Part shown: positions 22,308 to 22,357 of the stretch, piece after piece
Layout of the letters: every line of letters starts with the position of its first letter
Numbering within the stretch: the first letter of the stretch is position 1
Source: Actinomycetota bacterium
GTDB lineage: Bacteria; Actinomycetota; Humimicrobiia; Humimicrobiales; Humimicrobiaceae
Assembly: GCA_004376325.1 (NCBI GenBank)
Contig: SOKC01000010.1
Coordinates: forward strand, 1-22,357
DNA: 22,357 nt
Direction of reading: 5' to 3'
Made by a program: the position numbers and the translations under genes
Notes under the pieces: model-generated
Database searches by the model: none
Told to the model about the DNA's origin: nothing
What the model saw: the letters and a program-made list of their open reading frames with translations, nothing else

Positions 22308-22357
22308 TTAGATGTTATTTTTGAATTTGCTAAAGCATTCATCAATCATCATAAGAA
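22308..22357 (-). CDS. Possible 3' end of a gene entering from the right edge
   Basis: On the minus strand a frame runs in from the window edge and ends at TAA (22310-22308), reading LMMIDECFSKFKNNI. It lies just upstream of the DUF2085 gene in the same direction. Too short to identify; it may be chance. Confidence 0.2.
   Translation of the reverse strand, partial: LMMIDECFSKFKNNI

Noticed and set aside
1..22357. CRISPR array, tRNA or rRNA genes
   Set aside because: I saw no regularly spaced repeats and no tRNA or rRNA signatures on either strand by eye; a tRNAscan or CRISPR search would be decisive.

Overview
The window is AT-rich and densely coded. It reads like the chromosome of a free-living, probably anaerobic bacterium that ferments plant sugars. 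The lipoprotein-anchored sugar-binding protein with an Ala/Glu-rich linker, the multiple UroD-like proteins and the low GC content suggest a Firmicutes-, Atribacterota- or low-GC Actinomycetota-like lineage. I cannot fix the phylum from sequence alone.

Region 1 (1-15601, all + strand) is a pentose/galactose utilisation locus. It opens with the 3' end of a LacI-type regulator. A strong promoter follows, then an L-fucose-isomerase-like sugar isomerase, a ROK-family repressor, an AraB-type ribulokinase and an AraD-type L-ribulose-5-phosphate 4-epimerase. A second strong promoter precedes a sugar ABC transporter (lipoprotein, single-domain ATPase, RbsC-like permease), three consecutive UroD-superfamily proteins, galactokinase, a small hypothetical protein and galactose-1-phosphate uridylyltransferase. 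No AraA is present, so the isomerase-like protein probably supplies the ribulose for AraB and AraD. Arabinose plus galactose together suggest arabinogalactan or pectin side chains as the natural source (inference). Both promoters have the same architecture, TTGACA-17-TAAAAT, with a related 19-bp palindrome on the -10 box. This is probably the ROK repressor's operator.

Region 2 (15602-15920) is a convergent junction with a 15-bp hairpin, a decayed fragment resembling the C-terminus of an IS200/IS605-type TnpB, and a second hairpin.

Region 3 (15921-19520, - strand) is a housekeeping block: a NifS/IscS-like cysteine desulfurase, an AbrB/MazE-type antitoxin with a RelE/ParE-type toxin, and glutamine-dependent NAD+ synthetase. 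The toxin-antitoxin promoter lies over the 3' end of the desulfurase gene and carries a perfect 19-bp palindrome.

Region 4 (19700-22357) holds a PAS-GGDEF diguanylate cyclase with its own promoter and terminator, a PAP2-like membrane protein, a structured intergenic segment and a convergent DUF2085 membrane protein.

The most unusual observations are these. galT and nadE each appear to start at AUA, both with a well-placed Shine-Dalgarno and no usable ATG, GTG or TTG at the family-expected N-terminus. Three UroD-like paralogues with diverging metal-ligand sets are embedded in a sugar locus. A 17-bp GNRA-capped hairpin overlaps a mini-ORF inside the transporter operon.
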